From contig NZ_VAHN01000003.1 of NCBI RefSeq assembly GCF_005796205.1, positions 186,001-250,000 on the forward strand: a stretch of 64,000 nt of DNA. Direction: 5' to 3'. The notes below the pieces were generated by a model. The model made no database searches. It was not told where the DNA came from and worked only from the letters and a program-made list of their open reading frames with translations. The stretch is from Pseudarthrobacter sp. NamE2 (GTDB lineage Bacteria > Actinomycetota > Actinomycetes > Actinomycetales > Micrococcaceae). Shown here one piece after another: positions 8,287-16,504 of the stretch; within the stretch, counting starts at the first letter, position 1, and each line of letters opens with the position of its first letter. The translations under genes and the position numbers were made by a program.

Positions 8287-8667
8287 ATGGGTAATGATGC
8301 CCATGCTCCGGACGCAGCGGCGTCCGTGGACTTTGAACAGGTCCAGTCGACCGGGCAGTTCCAGGAACTGCGCAAGCGTCACCGCAGCTTTGTTTTCCCC
8401 ATGGCAGTGGCCTTCCTGCTGTGGTACTTCGCCTACGTCCTGCTCGCCGACTATGCCGTGGGATTCATGTCCACCAAGGTCTGGGGCAATATCAACATCG
8501 GCCTGATCCTGGGCCTGCTGCAGTTTGTCTCCACGTTCGCCATCACCGGCTGGTACGTCCACTACTCAAACAAGCGGCTTGACCCCATCGCCTCGGAAAT
8601 CCGGGACGAGATCGAGGGCCACGAATTCGACAAGCAGGGCAACCGGCTGGGGGGAGTAAACAAGTGA
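8287..8667 (+). CDS. DUF485 membrane protein, partner of ActP
   Basis: This 126-residue protein matches the DUF485 (YjcH) family: a conserved Phe/Arg-rich segment FQELRKRHRSFVFPMAVAF, two membrane helices (residues about 40-62 and 75-100) and a charged tail. In many bacteria a DUF485 gene directly precedes the acetate symporter gene, as here. The start is ATG 8287 because GAGGAGGAAAG lies just upstream. The open frame continues to 8125 without a better site. Its stop overlaps the actP start (GTGA), so the two are made together. Confidence 0.85.
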   Translation: MGNDAHAPDAAASVDFEQVQSTGQFQELRKRHRSFVFPMAVAFLLWYFAYVLLADYAVGFMSTKVWGNINIGLILGLLQFVSTFAITGWYVHYSNKRLDPIASEIRDEIEGHEFDKQGNRLGGVNK

Positions 8668-10280
8668 TCAACATTGCAACAGCGGTGGATGTCGCCGCAC
8701 TCAAAGACACCACGCTGCTCAACATGGGTGTCTTCGCCCTCTTCGTTGCCGTGACCATGGTGATCGTGTTCCGCGCCAGCCGGAACAACAAAACCGCAGC
8801 GGACTACTACGCGGCCGGACGCTCCTTCACCGGCTCGCAGAACGGCACCGCCATCGCCGGCGACTACCTTTCCGCGGCATCCTTCCTGGGCATCACCGGA
8901 GCCATCGCCATCAACGGCTACGACGGCTTCATGTACTCCATCGGGTTCCTCGTCGCCTGGCTGGTGGCCCTCCTCCTGGTGGCAGAACTGCTGCGCAACA
9001 CCGGCAAGTTCACCATGGCGGACGTCCTCTCCTTCCGGCTCAAGCAGCGGCCCGTCCGGATCGCCGCCGCGATCTCCACGCTCGCCGTCTGCTTCTTCTA
9101 CCTCCTCGCCCAGATGGCAGGCGCCGGCAGCCTCATCTCCCTGCTGCTGGGCATCAGTGACTGGGGCGGGCAGGCACTGGTGATCATCGTCGTCGGCGGC
9201 CTGATGATCATGTACGTCCTGATCGGCGGCATGAAGGGCACCACCTGGGTGCAAATCATCAAGGCTGTCCTGCTCATCGCCGGCGCAGCCGTGATGACCC
9301 TGTGGGTCCTGGCCATCTACGGCTTTAACCTGTCGGGCCTGCTGGGTGCGGCAGTGGAGACGGCCAACAACCCGGCCGTCCTCAACCCCGGCCTGCAGTA
9401 CGGCAAGACTGAAACATCCAAGCTGGATTTCATGTCCCTGGGCCTTGCCCTGGTCCTGGGAACCGCCGCCCTGCCGCACGTCCTGATGCGTTTCTACACG
9501 GTTCCCACCGCCAAGGAAGCCCGCAAGTCCGTGGTGTGGGCCATCTGGCTCATCGGCCTCTTCTACCTGTTCACCCTGGTCCTGGGCTACGGAGCCGCGG
9601 CGCTGGTGGGCCCGGAAACCATCCGGACGGCGCCCGGCGGGGTGAACGCTGCTGCACCGCTGCTGGCCTTCTACCTGGGCGGACCGCTGCTGCTGGGCTT
9701 CATTTCGGCGGTGGCGTTTGCGACCATCCTTGCGGTGGTGGCAGGCCTGACGATCACTGCCGCCGCATCCTTCGCCCACGATATCTATGCCAGCGTGATT
9801 TCCAAGGGCAAGGCCGACGCCGACACCGAGGTCAAGGTGGCCCGGCGCACCGTGGTGGTCATCGGCGTCCTGGCCATCCTTGGCGGCATCCTCGCCAACG
9901 GCCAGAACGTGGCGTTCCTGGTGGCCCTGGCGTTCGCGGTCGCAGCTTCGGCAAACCTTCCCACCATCATCTACTCGCTCTTCTGGCGGAGGTTCACCAC
10001 CCAGGGTGCCCTCTGGAGCATGTATGGCGGTCTTGGCGCCGCGATCATCCTGATCATCTTCTCGCCGGTGGTATCAGGCGGCGCGACGTCCATGATCAAG
10101 GATGCGAACTTTGCGCTCTTCCCGCTGAGCAACCCCGGCATTGTCTCCATTCCGCTGGCCTTCTTCCTTGGCTGGCTCGGCACGGTACTGGACAAGAAGC
10201 GCGAGGACAGCACCAAGCAGGCAGAGATGGAAGTACGGTCCCTCACCGGCGTAGGCGCCGAAAAGGCAGTCAACCACTGA
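8664..10280 (+). CDS. Cation/acetate symporter, ActP/MctC family
   Basis: This 538-residue sodium:solute symporter has about 13 membrane segments. It couples monocarboxylate uptake (acetate, possibly pyruvate or propionate, as known for ActP and corynebacterial MctC) to cation or proton flow across the cytoplasmic membrane. Visible family motifs are AADYYAAGRSFTGSQNGTAI, GDYLSAASFLGITGAIA, IGGMKGTTWVQIIKA, TAALPHVLMRFYTVP and AFAVAASANLP. Length and sequence fit ActP (about 549 residues). The start is GTG 8664, overlapping DUF485 by 4 bases. A strong terminator follows at 10302. Confidence 0.9.
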   Translation: MINIATAVDVAALKDTTLLNMGVFALFVAVTMVIVFRASRNNKTAADYYAAGRSFTGSQNGTAIAGDYLSAASFLGITGAIAINGYDGFMYSIGFLVAWLVALLLVAELLRNTGKFTMADVLSFRLKQRPVRIAAAISTLAVCFFYLLAQMAGAGSLISLLLGISDWGGQALVIIVVGGLMIMYVLIGGMKGTTWVQIIKAVLLIAGAAVMTLWVLAIYGFNLSGLLGAAVETANNPAVLNPGLQYGKTETSKLDFMSLGLALVLGTAALPHVLMRFYTVPTAKEARKSVVWAIWLIGLFYLFTLVLGYGAAALVGPETIRTAPGGVNAAAPLLAFYLGGPLLLGFISAVAFATILAVVAGLTITAAASFAHDIYASVISKGKADADTEVKVARRTVVVIGVLAILGGILANGQNVAFLVALAFAVAASANLPTIIYSLFWRRFTTQGALWSMYGGLGAAIILIIFSPVVSGGATSMIKDANFALFPLSNPGIVSIPLAFFLGWLGTVLDKKREDSTKQAEMEVRSLTGVGAEKAVNH

Positions 10281-10301
10281 CGTTCCGGCGCTCACGCTAT
10301 A

Positions 10302-10343
10302 AAAGAGCCGCCGTCCCGGGCAATGCCCGGAACGGCGGCTCTT
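10302..10343. terminator. Bidirectional terminator between actP and a convergent gene
   Basis: Outer arms AAAGAGCCGCCGT (10302-10314) and ACGGCGGCTCTTT (to 10343) plus an inner CCGGGCA/TGCCCGG stem form a long hairpin with A-run and T-run ends. It serves actP from one side and the minus-strand gene ending at 10355 from the other. Confidence 0.85.
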
Positions 10344-10354
10344 TGGCTTCTGTG

Positions 10355-10975
10355 TCAGCGCTGGTGGTGACCACCCGGCAGGGAGGAGATGCCGTGCCCG
10401 CCGTGCGGTACAGCCGACTCTCCGGCGGATGACGCGGCGAGTCCCGGCGTCGTAATTCCTGCCACCAGCACCGCGCCGGCGAAGGCGGCCAGGAGGAGCC
10501 GTCCGGGCTGCGGAGCGGGCGCTGCACCGTCGCCTTTCCGGTTTCCGCTGCGGCACAGCCACGCCCCGGCGGCAGTGATCATCAGCGTCAGCAGCAAGGC
10601 GGCAAGGTGGCTCAGGCTCAGCCCCGAGGTGGCCGGTGTTGCGAACACGACGGCCGCCACGTGGACCACCGCCGCAGCCATCAGCGCTGCCCGGACCGGC
10701 CGGCTGAAGGGCACGTTTCCCTTGGCAAGGTGCAGTACGGCAGCGGTGGTGAGTCCTGCACCCCACAGTCCGGCAAGCGCCCCGGCAATGTACTCCGCCG
10801 GACCCGGGACCCCCGCCGCCCCCGCGAGGAAACTGGAGGAGATGGCAAGGTTGACCGCCCCTGCGCCGAAGGCCGCAAATCCCACAAAGAGCCGGACCGC
10901 CGCTGCCGCCGGCTGTTCAGGGGACTGCGGCGCGGCGGCCTGCGGTGCCGGATCCAGCGTTGCCGGATTCCCCAC
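10355..10975 (-). CDS. Hypothetical multi-TM membrane protein
   Basis: This 206-residue protein is of unknown family. After a Pro/Ala/Gln-rich 25-residue N-terminus there are about five hydrophobic segments, including VRLFVGFAAFGAGAVNLAIS and SHLAALLLTLMITAAGAWL. The last predicted helix is followed by a His/Gly-rich C-terminus (VPHGGHGISSLPGGHHQR) that could bind a metal. It is encoded 3 bp downstream of a DUF4383 gene on the same strand, so the two probably form one transcript. No function can be assigned. Confidence 0.6.
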   Translation of the reverse strand: MGNPATLDPAPQAAAPQSPEQPAAAAVRLFVGFAAFGAGAVNLAISSSFLAGAAGVPGPAEYIAGALAGLWGAGLTTAAVLHLAKGNVPFSRPVRAALMAAAVVHVAAVVFATPATSGLSLSHLAALLLTLMITAAGAWLCRSGNRKGDGAAPAPQPGRLLLAAFAGAVLVAGITTPGLAASSAGESAVPHGGHGISSLPGGHHQR

Positions 10976-10978
10976 CGG

Positions 10979-11383
10979 TTACGCCCGGGCTGCGGCCGGG
11001 GACTTGTCGAGTGACAGGCCGACGCCCAGCAGGAGCACGGCGCTGGCGAGGTGCAGCACGTTGTCGGCACCGTTCAGCGCAATGATGTTCAGCGGGGAGT
11101 TCAGCAGGAACAGGCCCAGCACGCCGACCAGCAGGTACACGCCGCCAACAGTGGCGTTCACCGTCCTTGCGGCTGCAGTGCTCTTCAGGCCGGCGGACAG
11201 CAGTGCGGCGCCGATGGCCAGGTGGATGATGTTGTGCAGCGGGTTGACTTCAAAAATGATGAGGTTTGCGCCCTCGGTGGCGGCAAAGCCCACACCGGAG
11301 GTAACGGCAAAGCCAAGGAGGCCCACCAGCAGGTAGACGGCTCCGAAAACCGTGGCGACGAGGCGGTTGGGTGAAGTGTGCAT
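10979..11383 (-). CDS. DUF4383 membrane protein
   Basis: This 134-residue protein has four membrane helices arranged as two similar halves, each with a GxVYLLVGxLG segment (residues about 14-24 and 80-91) followed by an N-x-LHxxxHL-type motif (NPLHNIIHLAIGA; ADNVLHLASA). This pattern is that of DUF4383, a family of unknown function common in actinobacteria. It is the first gene of a two-gene minus-strand unit. The upstream region holds an inverted repeat, GGCGGGA/TCCCGCC, at 11404-11422. Confidence 0.75.
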   Translation of the reverse strand: MHTSPNRLVATVFGAVYLLVGLLGFAVTSGVGFAATEGANLIIFEVNPLHNIIHLAIGAALLSAGLKSTAAARTVNATVGGVYLLVGVLGLFLLNSPLNIIALNGADNVLHLASAVLLLGVGLSLDKSPAAARA

Positions 11384-11519
11384 GGCCCGAATCCTTCCGA
11401 AAGGGCGGGACAGGTTCCCGCCGGACTGTGGATCCCCGGCGGGGGACCCTCGGAAGCAGTTCGGGCCAGGTCAGGGCGCGGATGGGTAGAAGGTCAGCGA
11501 ACTTCCCACTGGGTTCGGG

Positions 11520-12107
11520 TTACGCTGCGGGCCTCAGCTTGATGTTGGTCATCTTGAGTTCGTTCGTGCCCTCGAAGCGGTAGGCGAGGTCGACATTCTT
11601 GCCGTCGCATGTGATGAGCCCCGCGATGTCCGCGGACTTCACGCCGTTCTCGGTGGCCACCTGGAGATCGTCGTAGGCGGGTTCGCAGCTCTCGTCCAGC
11701 CCAAGGCTTTGGATGCCGGCGATGAAGGTCTCCTTGGACAGCTGCTCCTGGAGCGCCGGATCCAGGTAGTCGTCGTAGGCCTTGGAGCTGTCGCCGGCGA
11801 TCACCAGTTCGGTAAAGCCGTCGGCCAGCCCTTTGGCCTGGGTGGTGGCGCTGCCCGCCACGTTGACCAGGATGACGACGCCGAGAACCACCAGGAGCAG
11901 GACGCCCCCGATGGCCGTGAGCACGATCCACAGCTTGGGCCGCCTTCTTGCCGGCGGTTCTTCCCCGGGAAGGCCGAACGGGCCGGAGCCGGTGAACTGG
12001 TTCGGCTGCTGCCCGCCGCTTGGCTGCCCTTGGTGGGGTTGTCCGGAGAGCTGCTGCTGCCCGGCGCCGGCGTGACCCGGCTGGTACGGTTCCTGGGGAC
12101 TGCTCAA
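11520..12107 (-). CDS. Membrane-anchored DUF4878-like protein with Gln/Pro-rich N-terminus
   Basis: This is a protein of about 195 residues: a disordered Gln/Pro/Gly-rich cytoplasmic N-terminus, a basic stretch ARRRPKLW, one membrane helix (LTAIGGVLLLVVLGVVILVNV) and an extracytoplasmic domain of about 120 residues. That domain begins TTQAKGLADGFTELVIAGDSSKAYDDY and holds two cysteines (SCEP, TCDG) that may form a disulfide. The fold outline resembles the NTF2-like DUF4878/lumazine-binding-like extracellular domains of actinobacteria; this is an inference. I placed the start at TTG 12107 (LSSPQEPYQPG) with AAAGG upstream. An ATG at 12164 in frame is the alternative. Confidence 0.55.
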   Translation of the reverse strand: MSSPQEPYQPGHAGAGQQQLSGQPHQGQPSGGQQPNQFTGSGPFGLPGEEPPARRRPKLWIVLTAIGGVLLLVVLGVVILVNVAGSATTQAKGLADGFTELVIAGDSSKAYDDYLDPALQEQLSKETFIAGIQSLGLDESCEPAYDDLQVATENGVKSADIAGLITCDGKNVDLAYRFEGTNELKMTNIKLRPAA

Positions 12108-12253
12108 GGGGGAGCCTTTCCAAAAGTGGTGCGTCGCACTGCCTGCTTGCCGGGTCCTGTCCATGGCCCGACGTTGACTGGGACAAGCCTATAGCGAGCG
12201 CACAGGTGGCGTAGTCCGGGGGTTACCGACCGCCGTCGTAAACCGCTGCGTTC

Positions 12254-12727
12254 CTACCCGCGGACTGGCCCGCGCTCCAGCAGGGGCTGCACCCGGAACG
12301 GGATGAGCTCACCCATTGCCAGGGCAGTATCGGCCCGCTCCACGCCATCGCAGGCCAGGATCTTGCCGTTGATGCGGAAAAGGTCTTCGGCATCAAGGGC
12401 CACCACCCGCAGGAGCAGGTCCGCGGAGCCGGTAAGGCCGTAGCCTTCCAGGATTTCGGGGATGCCGGACAGCTCCTTTGCCAGCTGCGTGAGCTTCTGC
12501 TGCTGGACGTGCACGGAGATAAAGGCCATGAGGGGATATCCGACGGCAGCCGGATTGATCCGCCGTTCGAAGGACAGGAAGACATGTTTCCTTTCCAGCT
12601 GCGCCATCCGTGCCTGGACGGTATTGCGCGAAAGGCCGAGCTGCTGGGCGAGTGCCACCACAGTTTTCCTCGGGTCTTCCGCCAGGGCGGACAGCAGCCG
12701 GGTGTCAGTGCCATCCAAAGCTTGCAT
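12254..12727 (-). CDS. Lrp/AsnC-family transcriptional regulator (probable regulator of the bkd operon)
   Basis: This 157-residue regulator has an N-terminal winged-helix DNA-binding domain (DGTDTRLLSALAEDPR, then TVVALAQQLGLSRNTVQARMAQLE) and a C-terminal RAM ligand-sensing domain (GYPLMAFISVHVQQQ through GSADLLLRVVALDAEDL). Lrp-type proteins (BkdR) commonly sense branched-chain amino acids and control adjacent bkd genes. This gene is divergent from the bkd operon, 192 bp away. The start is taken as ATG 12727, with a possible -10 TAGCTT (12736-12741) 8 nt upstream. A GTG at 12745 in frame is less likely. Confidence 0.85.
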   Translation of the reverse strand: MQALDGTDTRLLSALAEDPRKTVVALAQQLGLSRNTVQARMAQLERKHVFLSFERRINPAAVGYPLMAFISVHVQQQKLTQLAKELSGIPEILEGYGLTGSADLLLRVVALDAEDLFRINGKILACDGVERADTALAMGELIPFRVQPLLERGPVRG

Positions 12728-12794
12728 AATGCGCAAAGCTAGCACGGTCCCGACATCCCCGATAGGGCATTCTGCTCAGGAATCGGCGCGGCGG

Positions 12795-12827
12795 TTGTAC
12801 CCCCCGGGCTTTGTGAGTAGGGTCACA
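12795..12827 (+). promoter_or_regulatory. bkd operon promoter with overlapping CRP/GlxR-like palindrome
   Basis: TTGTAC (12795-12800), a 17-bp spacer and TAGGGT (12818-12823) form a plausible sigma-A promoter. The perfect palindrome TGTGAGTAGGGTCACA (12812-12827) fits TGTGA-N6-TCACA, the CRP/GlxR consensus arms, and covers the -10. Binding there would be expected to repress. Confidence 0.6.
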
Positions 12828-12919
12828 ATTATCCGGGGCAACGGCGCCCGGGAGGCGTGCAGGCCGGGGCCACAAGTTCCGCACCTGCAGGTCAACGACG
12901 TGAGAAGGTTGCGGCTATC

Positions 12920-14089
12920 GTGTCTACAGACGGAACGGGCCAGGGCGGCGAACATGCCTCCAGCAGCGCCCAGCGTACCTCCGGACCGGTGAACGGGCTG
13001 GTCCAGCTGATCACTCCCGCGGGGGAGCGGGTCAGCGATCCCGAGTTCGACTTTTGGGTCAGGGACATCACGGACGAGCAGCTCTGCTCGCTGTTCGAGG
13101 ACATGAGCGTCATCCGCCGCATCGACCTCGAGGCCACCGCGCTGCAGCGGCAGGGCGAACTGGCGTTATGGCCCCCGCTGCTTGGCCAGGAGGCGGCGCA
13201 AATCGGTTCAGGCCGGTCCCTGCGTGATGACGATTTTGTGTTCTCCAGCTACCGGGAGAACGGCGTGGCCTACTGCCGGGGCGTGGACCTGACGGACATC
13301 GTCAGGGTCTGGCGCGGCAACGCATCCTCGGGCTGGGACCCGTACTCCATCAACATGGCCACGCCGCAGATCATCATTGGAGCCCAGACCCTCCACGCCA
13401 CCGGCTACGCCATGGGCATCCAGAACGACGGCGCGGATTCGGTGGCCGTCACCTATTTTGGCGACGGCGCCACCAGCGAGGGCGACGTCAACGAGGCCAT
13501 GGTGTTCGCCGCCAGCTACCAGGTACCCGTGGTGTTCTTCTGCACCAACAACCACTGGGCCATTTCAGAGCCGGTCAAGCTGCAGTCGCACATCCACCTG
13601 GCGGACCGCGCTGCAGGCTTCGGCATCCCAAGCCTGCGGGTGGACGGCAACGACGTCCTGGCCGTCATGGCAGCGACACGCGTTGCCCTGGACCGGGCCC
13701 GGCGCGGCGGCGGTCCCACCTTCATCGAAGCCGTCAGCTACCGGATGGGGCCGCACACCACAGCCGACGACCCCACCCGCTACCGCGACCCCAACGAACT
13801 CGAGGACTGGGCGGCCAGGGACCCGATCAGCCGGGTGGCGGCGCTCCTTGACCGTAAAGGGCTGCTCACGGAGGAACTGCAGCAACAGGTCAAGGACAAG
13901 TCCGACGCCGTCGCCCGCGACATGCGCGACGGCTGCACGGGCATGCCGGACCCGCAGCCGCTGGACGTTTTCAAACACGTTTACAGCACACCCAACTCGT
14001 GGCTGGACCGGCAGCAGGACCACTACGCCCGTTACCTTGCCTCCTTCGGTGATCCCGCGGGAGCAACCCTCGAAGAAGGTGCACGCTGA
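12920..14089 (+). CDS. bkdA: Branched-chain 2-oxoacid dehydrogenase E1 component, alpha subunit
   Basis: This 389-residue thiamine-diphosphate enzyme subunit decarboxylates branched-chain 2-oxoacids from Leu, Ile and Val as part of the BCKDH complex. Visible are PPLLGQEAAQIGSGRSL, the ThDP motif GDGATSEGDVNEA ending in CTNNHWA, and the phosphorylation-loop-like YRMGPHTTADDPTRYRD, all typical of BCKDH and PDH-E1 alpha. The start is GTG 12920 with GAGAAGG upstream. Its TGATG overlap with the next gene shows coupling. The leucine-degradation neighbours favour BCKDH over pyruvate dehydrogenase. By position it matches Rv2497c of M. tuberculosis. Confidence 0.88.
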   Translation: MSTDGTGQGGEHASSSAQRTSGPVNGLVQLITPAGERVSDPEFDFWVRDITDEQLCSLFEDMSVIRRIDLEATALQRQGELALWPPLLGQEAAQIGSGRSLRDDDFVFSSYRENGVAYCRGVDLTDIVRVWRGNASSGWDPYSINMATPQIIIGAQTLHATGYAMGIQNDGADSVAVTYFGDGATSEGDVNEAMVFAASYQVPVVFFCTNNHWAISEPVKLQSHIHLADRAAGFGIPSLRVDGNDVLAVMAATRVALDRARRGGGPTFIEAVSYRMGPHTTADDPTRYRDPNELEDWAARDPISRVAALLDRKGLLTEELQQQVKDKSDAVARDMRDGCTGMPDPQPLDVFKHVYSTPNSWLDRQQDHYARYLASFGDPAGATLEEGAR

Positions 14090-15099
14090 TGACCCAGATG
14101 ACCTTTGCCCGCGCCATCAATGCAGGCCTGCGGAAGTCCCTCGAAAACGATCCCAAGGTGGTCCTCCTCGGTGAGGACATCGGTACCCTCGGCGGGGTGT
14201 TCCGCGTGACGGACGGGCTCCAGAAAGACTTTGGAAAGCACCGAGTGGTGGACACGCCGCTGGCCGAATCAGCGATCGTGGGAACCGCCGTCGGCCTCGC
14301 CTACCGCGGGTACCGCCCGGTGGTGGAAATCCAGTTCGACGGGTTCGTGTACCCCGCATTCGACCAGATCGTCAGCCAGGTGGCCAAGCTGCACTACCGC
14401 ACGCGCGGAGCGGTTAAGATGCCCATCACCATCCGGATCCCGTTCGGCGGCGGCATCGGTTCCCCGGAGCACCATTCAGAATCCCCTGAAGCCTACTTCA
14501 CCCACACCGCAGGACTGCGCGTGGTGACGGTCGCCAACCCCCAGGACGCCTACACCGTCATCCAGCAGGCCATCGCGTGCGACGACCCCGTGGTCTTCTT
14601 CGAACCCAAGCGCCGCTACCACGACAAAGCGGACGTGGATGAGTCCGGAGACCCCCGGCGGGCGGAACCGATGGACCAGGCCCGGATCCTCACGGAGGGC
14701 AGCGACGTGACGCTGGTGGCCTACGGGCCGCTGGTGAAGACGGCCCTGGATGCGGCTTCCGCCGCTGCCGATGAGGGCATCTCAATCCAGGTCATCGACC
14801 TGCGCTCGCTGGCACCGGTGGACTACGGCACGGTTGAAGCTTCCGTCCGCCGCACCGGCCGGCTGGTGGTCACGCACGAAGCCGGCCAGTCCGGCGGCCT
14901 TGGCGCCGAAGTTGCCGCCAGCATCACGGAGCGCTGCTTTTATCATTTGGAGGCAGCGCCGGTACGGGTCACCGGCTTCGATATCCCGTACCCGTATTCG
15001 AAGCTCGAAATGCACCACCTCCCCGGCCTGGACCGCATCCTCGACGGCGTGGACCGGGCACTGGGCCGGCCCAACTCCCTCAGCGGGCTGGAAGGATGA
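14089..15099 (+). CDS. bkdB: Branched-chain 2-oxoacid dehydrogenase E1 component, beta subunit
   Basis: This 336-residue transketolase-like subunit forms the E1 heterotetramer with the alpha subunit. Motifs include VVLLGEDIGTLGGVFRVTDGL near the N-terminus (the Glu that activates ThDP), DTPLAESAIVGTAVGLAYRG, PVVEIQFDGFVYPAFDQIVSQ, GGGIGSPEHHSESPEAYF and the C-terminal transketolase domain VIDLRSLAPVD with HEAGQSGGLGAE. Length and motifs match E1-beta subunits. It starts at ATG, overlapping bkdA by one base, and ends with an ATGA overlap into the E2 gene. Confidence 0.9.
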   Translation: MTQMTFARAINAGLRKSLENDPKVVLLGEDIGTLGGVFRVTDGLQKDFGKHRVVDTPLAESAIVGTAVGLAYRGYRPVVEIQFDGFVYPAFDQIVSQVAKLHYRTRGAVKMPITIRIPFGGGIGSPEHHSESPEAYFTHTAGLRVVTVANPQDAYTVIQQAIACDDPVVFFEPKRRYHDKADVDESGDPRRAEPMDQARILTEGSDVTLVAYGPLVKTALDAASAAADEGISIQVIDLRSLAPVDYGTVEASVRRTGRLVVTHEAGQSGGLGAEVAASITERCFYHLEAAPVRVTGFDIPYPYSKLEMHHLPGLDRILDGVDRALGRPNSLSGLEG

Positions 15100-16472
15100 G
15101 CGGCGCCATGATCAAGGAATTCCGGCTCCCCGACCTGGGGGAGGGACTTACCGAGTCAGAAATCCTCAGCTGGAAGGTTGGCGTGGGCGATACCGTGAGC
15201 CTGAACCAGGTCATCGCCGAGGTGGAAACCGCCAAGGCCGTGGTGGAGCTCCCGTCACCCTTCGCCGGGGTCATCAAGGAATTGCACGAACAGCCGGGCA
15301 CCATCGTGGAGGTGGGCAAGCCCATCGTGTCCTTTGAAGTAACGGACGACGCCGGGACGGCACCTTTGGTGCCGGTCGGGGCTCCCGCTGCGGCAGCGGA
15401 GGAGGGGGAGGAGGCGCCGAAACGGCAACCGAACCTGGTGGGGTACGGCGCCGTCGTCGAAAGCTCCGGGCGGCCGGCGCGGCGTCCGCGGAACTTTCCG
15501 GCCCCTGCGGATGCGGCTGGAGAAGCGCCGGTGGTTGAGCTTGTCGAAACCAGGCCTGTCGACACCAAGCCTGCCGGCATCCCGGCCGAGCGCCCCCGCT
15601 CCACACCGCCGGTGCGCAAGCTGGCCAAGGACGCAGGCGTAGACCTGGAACGGGTCACTGGCACCGGCCCGCACGGACTGATCACCCGCGAGGACGTGCA
15701 GGCCTTCCTTGCCGGCGGACCCAAGGAAGCGGCGGCGGAACGTGCTCCCGCCCGGGAAACCCGGCCGGGGGAGCGCGAAACCCGGACACCGGTCAAGGGC
15801 GTCCGGAAACTCACTGCCGAGGCCATGGTGCACAGCGCCTTCACCGCGCCGCATGCCACCGAATTCCTGACGGTCGACGTCACTCCGGCCATGGAGTTGC
15901 TGGCAAAAATCAAGGGCAGCCGGGAATTCTCGGGCGTCAGGGTCACCCCGCTGACCCTGGTGGCGAAGGCGCTGCTGGTGGCACTGCGGCGAAACCCGTC
16001 CCTGAACTCACGCTGGGACGGTGAGAACCAGGAAATTGTCACCTTCAACTACGTAAACCTGGGCATCGCCGCGGCCACGCCCCGCGGACTCACGGTTCCC
16101 AACATCAAGGACGCAGATGCCCTGTCCCTGCACCAGCTGGCGGAAGCGCTCGCTGAGCTGACCGAGACTGCACGGGCCGGAAAGACCCCGCCTGCTGACC
16201 TCTCCGGCGGCACCATCTCGATCACGAACATCGGCGTCTTCGGCATCGACGCGGGAACTCCCATCCTGAATCCCGGCGAAGCCGCCATCCTGGCCATGGG
16301 GGCAGTGCGCACCATGCCGTGGGAGTATCGGGGCGAGGTTGCCCTGCGGCAGGTCATGACCCTCAGCCTGTCCTTCGACCACAGGCTGGTGGACGGCGAA
16401 CAGGGCTCGCGGTTCCTGGCGGACGTTGGGGCGATCCTGGCCGAACCCGGGATGGTCCTGACGATGGTGTAG
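15096..16472 (+). CDS. bkdC: Dihydrolipoamide acyltransferase (E2) of the branched-chain 2-oxoacid dehydrogenase complex
   Basis: This 458-residue E2 transfers the branched acyl group to CoA. The single lipoyl domain (about 5-80) carries Lys47 in VETAKAVVE. A flexible linker follows, then a peripheral-subunit-binding domain (about 168-205, PVRKLAKDAGVDLERVTG) and the acyltransferase domain with His429 and Asp433 in SFDHRLVDGEQ. The linker contains VVELVETRP, encoded by a short dispersed DNA repeat at 15532-15552. No E3 gene is in the cluster, so the complex probably shares the general dihydrolipoamide dehydrogenase. No terminator is evident before the convergent TetR gene. Confidence 0.9.
   Translation: MSGAMIKEFRLPDLGEGLTESEILSWKVGVGDTVSLNQVIAEVETAKAVVELPSPFAGVIKELHEQPGTIVEVGKPIVSFEVTDDAGTAPLVPVGAPAAAAEEGEEAPKRQPNLVGYGAVVESSGRPARRPRNFPAPADAAGEAPVVELVETRPVDTKPAGIPAERPRSTPPVRKLAKDAGVDLERVTGTGPHGLITREDVQAFLAGGPKEAAAERAPARETRPGERETRTPVKGVRKLTAEAMVHSAFTAPHATEFLTVDVTPAMELLAKIKGSREFSGVRVTPLTLVAKALLVALRRNPSLNSRWDGENQEIVTFNYVNLGIAAATPRGLTVPNIKDADALSLHQLAEALAELTETARAGKTPPADLSGGTISITNIGVFGIDAGTPILNPGEAAILAMGAVRTMPWEYRGEVALRQVMTLSLSFDHRLVDGEQGSRFLADVGAILAEPGMVLTMV
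15532..15552 (-). repeat. Short dispersed repeat inside bkdC linker
   Basis: Read on the minus strand this is TGGTTTCGACAAGCTCAACC plus A. It matches the copy at 23999-24018 with a single mismatch. It is translated in frame as part of the unstructured linker. Confidence 0.6.
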
Positions 16473-16504
16473 CCGTCCCTCCCAGGCCATGGAGCGCTTC
16501 AGGG

